Part shown: positions 49,924 through 53,268 of the stretch, piece by piece
Layout of the letters: every line of letters starts with the position of its first letter
Position numbering within the stretch: position 1 is the stretch's first letter
From: a virus
Length of the DNA stretch: 53,268 bases
IMG/VR virus record: IMGVR_UViG_3300035698_004463
Span: 1-53,268 of that record
Strand: one strand, 5' to 3'
Position numbers and translations under genes: made by a program
Notes under the pieces: model-generated
What the model was told of the DNA's origin: nothing
Database searches by the model: none
Seen by the model: only the letters and a program-made list of their open reading frames with translations

Positions 49924-51744
49924 ATGAGAGTAACAGACCTAAATGAATATGGATTAACAAGTGGTGCTCCTACGCCTGTAGGACAACAGACACACGCCAC
50001 TACAGCAAAACAAACAGCATCAGCTCCCGTATTGCAGCCTGGCACCACTCCAGCACAAAAAGCTCCACCAGCAATAGATAAAACTCAACAACAAGCAAAG
50101 CCCACTATAGCAAAAGCTAAGGAGTTAGAGGTGGATTTTGAATTTCCTGATAAAAACGGCAATCTAATTAAGGTCGTAACACCAAGTACAGGAAATAAAA
50201 ATAAAGGTGTAGTTGTACAAAATCAAAAAACTAAGGAATTTTATACCTTAGAACCAAATGATAATGTTTTATTACCACAAGTAGAAATGGAAGAAGATGC
50301 TTTTTCAAATTCACTTAAGCATGTTACTGGTAAGCGAGGGAAAAAATTACGCACAAGTCGAAAAGGACATAGACATCTTAACTTTGGCCGGTCGTCAAAG
50401 AAAATGAAAAAATTAATGCGCAAAAAGAGACTAGGAAGCAATCCAATTTTTGAAATTACAGTGGATGACCCAAATGAAATGGAAGAAGTAATTAATCAAC
50501 CAATTTATTGTAGTTTTGAAGCTGAATTTATATGGCACGATCTTCCTGGATCAGAAAATTACGATGAAGAAATAGCTCAACGAGCTGTTGCAGAGGAAAT
50601 AAACAACTGGGTAATAGAGCATAGCATAGTTAAAAGCATAAAAGCCGGAGATTTTTATCAAGGAGACGTGGAACCTGATCAAAATTACTGGCGCGTCGAA
50701 GATGACCCATCATTGGAAAGCAACTCAGGAATAACCTCCGAAATTATATCACCAATGTATGCAACTCCAGCAACTATGATTGGAGAATTAGGAAGTTTAT
50801 TAGAATTCTTTGAAACTCATGGTGTTGAGACTAATAACTCTACCAGTCTGCACGTTACTATGAGCTGGGCCCGGGACACTGTGGCAGTTGATAAATTAAA
50901 AATGGGACTGTTATTAGGCGATCGATACTTTCTTAAGCAATTTGAGAATGAAGATCCTAAAAGAATTAAATACGTAGAGCGGGCATTAGCGGCATTATAT
51001 AAAAATATAAACAACCCACACGCATTGCATGCATTAGAAAAGGGATTATCTGACATAGCAGAGTCAGAAAAATTCAGTACTGTGCATTTTACAGGCAAAG
51101 AAAACGAGCTTAACAACCAACTAGTTGAATTCCGATTAGTTAGTGGTGACGATTACCATTTAAATTTTGGGAAAATAACAGATTTAATATCAAAATATTC
51201 TGTTGTTATTGCAGCAGGACACAATGATACTGCATATAATCAAGAATATATATTAGCAGTTGATGCAGCAATCCACGGCATACAAAAAGCAGCACCAATT
51301 GAAGTAGCAGCACCTAAGCGCCAACCACCTAAAGTTCCTAGTACATTTGATAACTTTAGTGATCGGCCTCTAGCAGAACAGTTGCGTATGTTAGATGGCA
51401 TTGACGATAACAAACTAGAAGAAGCCTATAATATTTCTAAAATGCCACCAAAACTGGCAAAAAAAGTTAAAGAGAAAAAAGCGCAAACAGCAGCAATGTA
51501 TGAAGGCGCCGTTCCAGACCTAACAACAGTACGACAAATTAAGAAAATTTTAGCATCCCCGTTATTGGGTGGTGACTTAAAAGGACAAATGGCTGCTTAT
51601 ATAGTAGTCCCAGATCCAACCATGGTTAAATCTTTTAGAGAAGCAATCGCAATGGGTGGAAAAAATTACGATTTACGTGACATATTTAAAGGCTTTGTAC
51701 GCAATAACGTTCATCCTGAAATACTAAAAAACCTCAATGCATGA
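49924..51744 (+). CDS. Amidoligase-like protein with capsid-targeting-like N-terminus (606 aa)
   Basis: MRVTDLNEYG has L-N-E/Y (6-9). Residues 10-110 are Ala/Pro/Thr/Gln-rich, and 135-172 are very basic (GKRGKKLRTSRKGHRHLNFGRSSKKMKK). The region about 195-405 follows the predicted amidoligase family (COOH-NH2 ligase, GS-like fold): YCSFEAEF (195-202), SEIISPMYATPATMIGELGSLLEFFE (272-297), NNSTSLHVTMSW (304-315) and LVEFRL (400-405). Such enzymes are predicted to form amide bonds using ATP. The substrate is unknown; peptidoglycan peptides or proteins are possible. The C-terminal 150 residues are helical. Confidence 0.55.
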   Translation: MRVTDLNEYGLTSGAPTPVGQQTHATTAKQTASAPVLQPGTTPAQKAPPAIDKTQQQAKPTIAKAKELEVDFEFPDKNGNLIKVVTPSTGNKNKGVVVQNQKTKEFYTLEPNDNVLLPQVEMEEDAFSNSLKHVTGKRGKKLRTSRKGHRHLNFGRSSKKMKKLMRKKRLGSNPIFEITVDDPNEMEEVINQPIYCSFEAEFIWHDLPGSENYDEEIAQRAVAEEINNWVIEHSIVKSIKAGDFYQGDVEPDQNYWRVEDDPSLESNSGITSEIISPMYATPATMIGELGSLLEFFETHGVETNNSTSLHVTMSWARDTVAVDKLKMGLLLGDRYFLKQFENEDPKRIKYVERALAALYKNINNPHALHALEKGLSDIAESEKFSTVHFTGKENELNNQLVEFRLVSGDDYHLNFGKITDLISKYSVVIAAGHNDTAYNQEYILAVDAAIHGIQKAAPIEVAAPKRQPPKVPSTFDNFSDRPLAEQLRMLDGIDDNKLEEAYNISKMPPKLAKKVKEKKAQTAAMYEGAVPDLTTVRQIKKILASPLLGGDLKGQMAAYIVVPDPTMVKSFREAIAMGGKNYDLRDIFKGFVRNNVHPEILKNLNA

Positions 51745-51756
51745 GAAGGAAAATAT

Positions 51757-52752
51757 ATGAAGATTAGTGAAATTTTAAACGAAATGGGAGTTGGCGGTGT
51801 TGCATCTGTAGCAATGCCAATGGGCGCAGTAGTACGTAGGGCTCCCGGTAGTCCGCCTAAACGAAAAAAGAAAAAGACACCTGAGGCAGAGCATGCAGGG
51901 TGTGCAACGTGCAACGGAAGTGGTATAGATAGTGCTGAAAATGCATGTAAAGCATGTGACGGTTCTGGACATAAACTTGAAGAGGCGACTGCATTTAAGG
52001 GTAAGTTAAATTTTACAGGTGACGATTTAAATCGCCTTGCTACAATTAGAGACTTAGGCGCCATGAAAGAAAAAGCAATGGCACTAATAGATAATCCTAA
52101 ATCAGACTATCCAATGAAACCGGAAAAGATTGAACATTTTAAAAACGCGATGGAACGAATGAATTCACCAGACAAAGTAATCAAGTTAATGTACGATTTA
52201 CTTTTAAGTGGAGAAGGCATGGGGGTAGTTGGCTCCAAAGGAAGTATGACCAAAAGCTCATACCGTGATAAGTTTGGTGAAGGCAAGGACAAGCCAAACT
52301 CAGTTAAGTTTAATCCTGTTGCAAAGCACATGAATACATTTAACAAAGCTTCTACAGAAACAGACAGGAAAAAAGCTTCTAAGCGTGGCGCAGTTAAACA
52401 TAAAGGCAAAAGTATGGAGGAAGACGCTGCAAAAAAGATGTCAGGTCCAGCAGCTAGCATGTCAAGATCCGAAACTCAAGCCAATAAACGCAATACGTCA
52501 AAAAAACGCAGACAGGATGGAAAAAAAGTTAGAAGCGTGGAAGAGGACAAGGGTCCATGTTGGGACGATTACAAGCAAATTGGCATGAAAAAGAAAAGTG
52601 GCAAACAAGTTCCAAATTGTGTACCAGAAGCAAAAACAAAAAGTGTTCCCCATGCTAAGGCAAGTACTAAAGCACCGGCTCCTAAAAAACATAAAAGCGG
52701 CAATACGTCACCACACCCGATGCGTGGTAAATTCGTAGGCGGTGGAATGTAA
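51757..52752 (+). CDS. Capsid-core-type protein with CxxCxGxG pair (331 aa)
   Basis: AGAAGG SD. MKISEILNEMG has L-N-E/M (7-10). PPKRKKKKTPEAE (33-45) is followed by DnaJ-like CATCNGSG (49-56) and CKACDGSG (64-71), then L-E-E/A (74-77). Central SYRDKFGEGKDKPNSVKFNP, a Lys-rich disordered region, and CWDDYKQIGMKKKSGKQVPNCVPEA (two Cys framing a basic loop, near 275-297). Ends HPMRGKFVGGGM. Probably an internal head protein cut into pieces on maturation. No enzymatic motif. Confidence 0.5.
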   Translation: MKISEILNEMGVGGVASVAMPMGAVVRRAPGSPPKRKKKKTPEAEHAGCATCNGSGIDSAENACKACDGSGHKLEEATAFKGKLNFTGDDLNRLATIRDLGAMKEKAMALIDNPKSDYPMKPEKIEHFKNAMERMNSPDKVIKLMYDLLLSGEGMGVVGSKGSMTKSSYRDKFGEGKDKPNSVKFNPVAKHMNTFNKASTETDRKKASKRGAVKHKGKSMEEDAAKKMSGPAASMSRSETQANKRNTSKKRRQDGKKVRSVEEDKGPCWDDYKQIGMKKKSGKQVPNCVPEAKTKSVPHAKASTKAPAPKKHKSGNTSPHPMRGKFVGGGM

Positions 52753-52931
52753 TGTCACAATACAGAATTACAGCAGCAGATGTTACTAAGGGTCCGGAAC
52801 CTGATGACTGTTTGTTGTCTGAATCAGACACAGAGTTGGTACGTTCATTGGCTGCACCAACAAGTCAAATAGCGTTCGATCCTGGTAATCCTAAAAAATC
52901 ACAATCAACCACTGAGGCTGAAGGTACATAA
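52752..52931 (+). CDS. Small protein (59 aa), unknown
   Basis: ATG overlaps the preceding stop (TAATG). MSQYRITAADVTKGPEPDDCLLSESDTELVRSL, then SQIAFDPGNPKKSQSTTEAEGT. Acidic, probably disordered. Part of a chain of coupled small ORFs. Confidence 0.45.
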   Translation: MSQYRITAADVTKGPEPDDCLLSESDTELVRSLAAPTSQIAFDPGNPKKSQSTTEAEGT

Positions 52932-52993
52932 TGATGAATCAAAAAGCTTACGTGCATATAGTAAGGTTAAGCATACTCGGAAATAACAAATGA
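52931..52993 (+). CDS. Tiny ORF (20 aa), coupled
   Basis: MMNQKAYVHIVRLSILGNNK. Start on the last base of the preceding stop; its stop overlaps the next ATG (ATGA). It may serve only to carry ribosomes forward. Confidence 0.3.
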   Translation: MMNQKAYVHIVRLSILGNNK

Positions 52994-53037
52994 GATATTA
53001 CGAATTAAACGCAAAACCAAGAACAGAGAAAACATAA
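52990..53037 (+). CDS. Tiny ORF (15 aa), coupled
   Basis: MRYYELNAKPRTEKT. The start resembles the ORF at 27341 (MRSYEL). It ends in TAATG with the next gene. Confidence 0.3.
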   Translation: MRYYELNAKPRTEKT

Positions 53038-53268
53038 TGAATGAAATGAGAAAGCTAATGGAAGCATTAGCTAAAATAGAAGAAATTGACGAAGCCGCAG
53101 TAGTAACAGAACTTGGCAATAACAATAATGTCCGTGTTAAACAATCTCAACCAAAGGCCAATGAGCAAGACTTCCATGGCTACAAAATACGTGTAGGAAA
53201 TCAACCAGACGCAAATGGTAATTATAGAGCAATTGCATATTTGCCTGGAAAGGGAAATAAAGTAATAA
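53037..53268 (+). CDS. Core-type protein, cut by window end (77 aa seen)
   Basis: MNEMRKLMEALAKIEEIDEAAVV contains L-M-E/A and I-E-E/I sites in a helical start, like the core proteins at 28693 and 29000. Then NNNNVRVKQSQPKANEQDFHGYKIRVGNQPDANGNYRAIAYLPGKGNK. The frame is open at the window end. Confidence 0.5.
   Translation, partial: MNEMRKLMEALAKIEEIDEAAVVTELGNNNNVRVKQSQPKANEQDFHGYKIRVGNQPDANGNYRAIAYLPGKGNKVI

Overview
The window is a contiguous piece of a T4-like myovirus genome, from an AT-rich, probably marine, double-stranded DNA phage. The evidence is a set of T4-type genes: neck gp13 and gp14, tail terminator gp15, sheath gp18, tube gp19, head-completion gp4, terminase gp16 and gp17, gp32, UvsX, UvsY, UvsW, primase gp61, helicase gp41 and dNMP kinase gp1. 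Some twenty T4-type late promoter boxes (GATAAATA, TATAAATA and variants) sit before genes, mostly late ones. Five near-perfect sigma-70 promoters (TTGACA, 16-17 nt, TATAAT or TATACT) stand before small, kinase and replication genes. The host cannot be named from the sequence. A ferredoxin-dependent bilin reductase and a heme oxygenase without photosystem genes recall uncultured oceanic phages of the cyanophage/pelagiphage group.

Layout. 1-10500: tail fibre, bilin reductase, small virion proteins, a 1249-residue spike, and two cysteine-rich Gly-type adhesins followed by a broken duplicate of an adhesin C-terminus. 10500-14000: late operon of GT9-like glycosyltransferase, NodU-type carbamoyltransferase and heme oxygenase. 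13956-18256: minus-strand block (unknown gene, Nudix, gp15, gp14), with an HNH homing endonuclease inserted on the plus strand. 18400-27330: early small genes, gp13, dNMP kinase, sheath, tube, tube-like protein and gp4. 27340-33273: small terminase, probable capsid-core proteins and large terminase. 33436-44130: replication and recombination genes, including a miniature DnaE-like protein. 44174-53268: late operons of proteins with short MK-type N-termini and L/I-x-E prohead-protease-like sites. These include a Pol-beta-type nucleotidyltransferase, a KxDG nucleotidyltransferase/ligase-like protein, a 2H phosphoesterase fusion, a basic DNA-binding-like protein and an amidoligase-like protein.

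How it works together. Host-type promoters would drive replication genes and the phage late sigma would drive virion, lysis and packaging genes. Late promoters fall into two classes. One has 22 or more nt of leader, usually with a Shine-Dalgarno (SD) sequence. The other has the box exactly 5 nt from the start codon and no SD, which predicts leaderless late mRNAs. Several leadered starts have their SD in an inverted repeat whose loop holds the promoter, as in the known T4 gene e type of control.

The strongest candidate for an undescribed system is the 45053-48138 cassette: Pol-beta NTase, KxDG NTase/ligase-like protein and 2H phosphoesterase. These are enzyme types used in RNA end repair or nucleotide-signal degradation. 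The first two carry capsid-targeting-like N-termini, and the third has a protease-like site just before its 2H domain, so they may be packaged in the head and injected.
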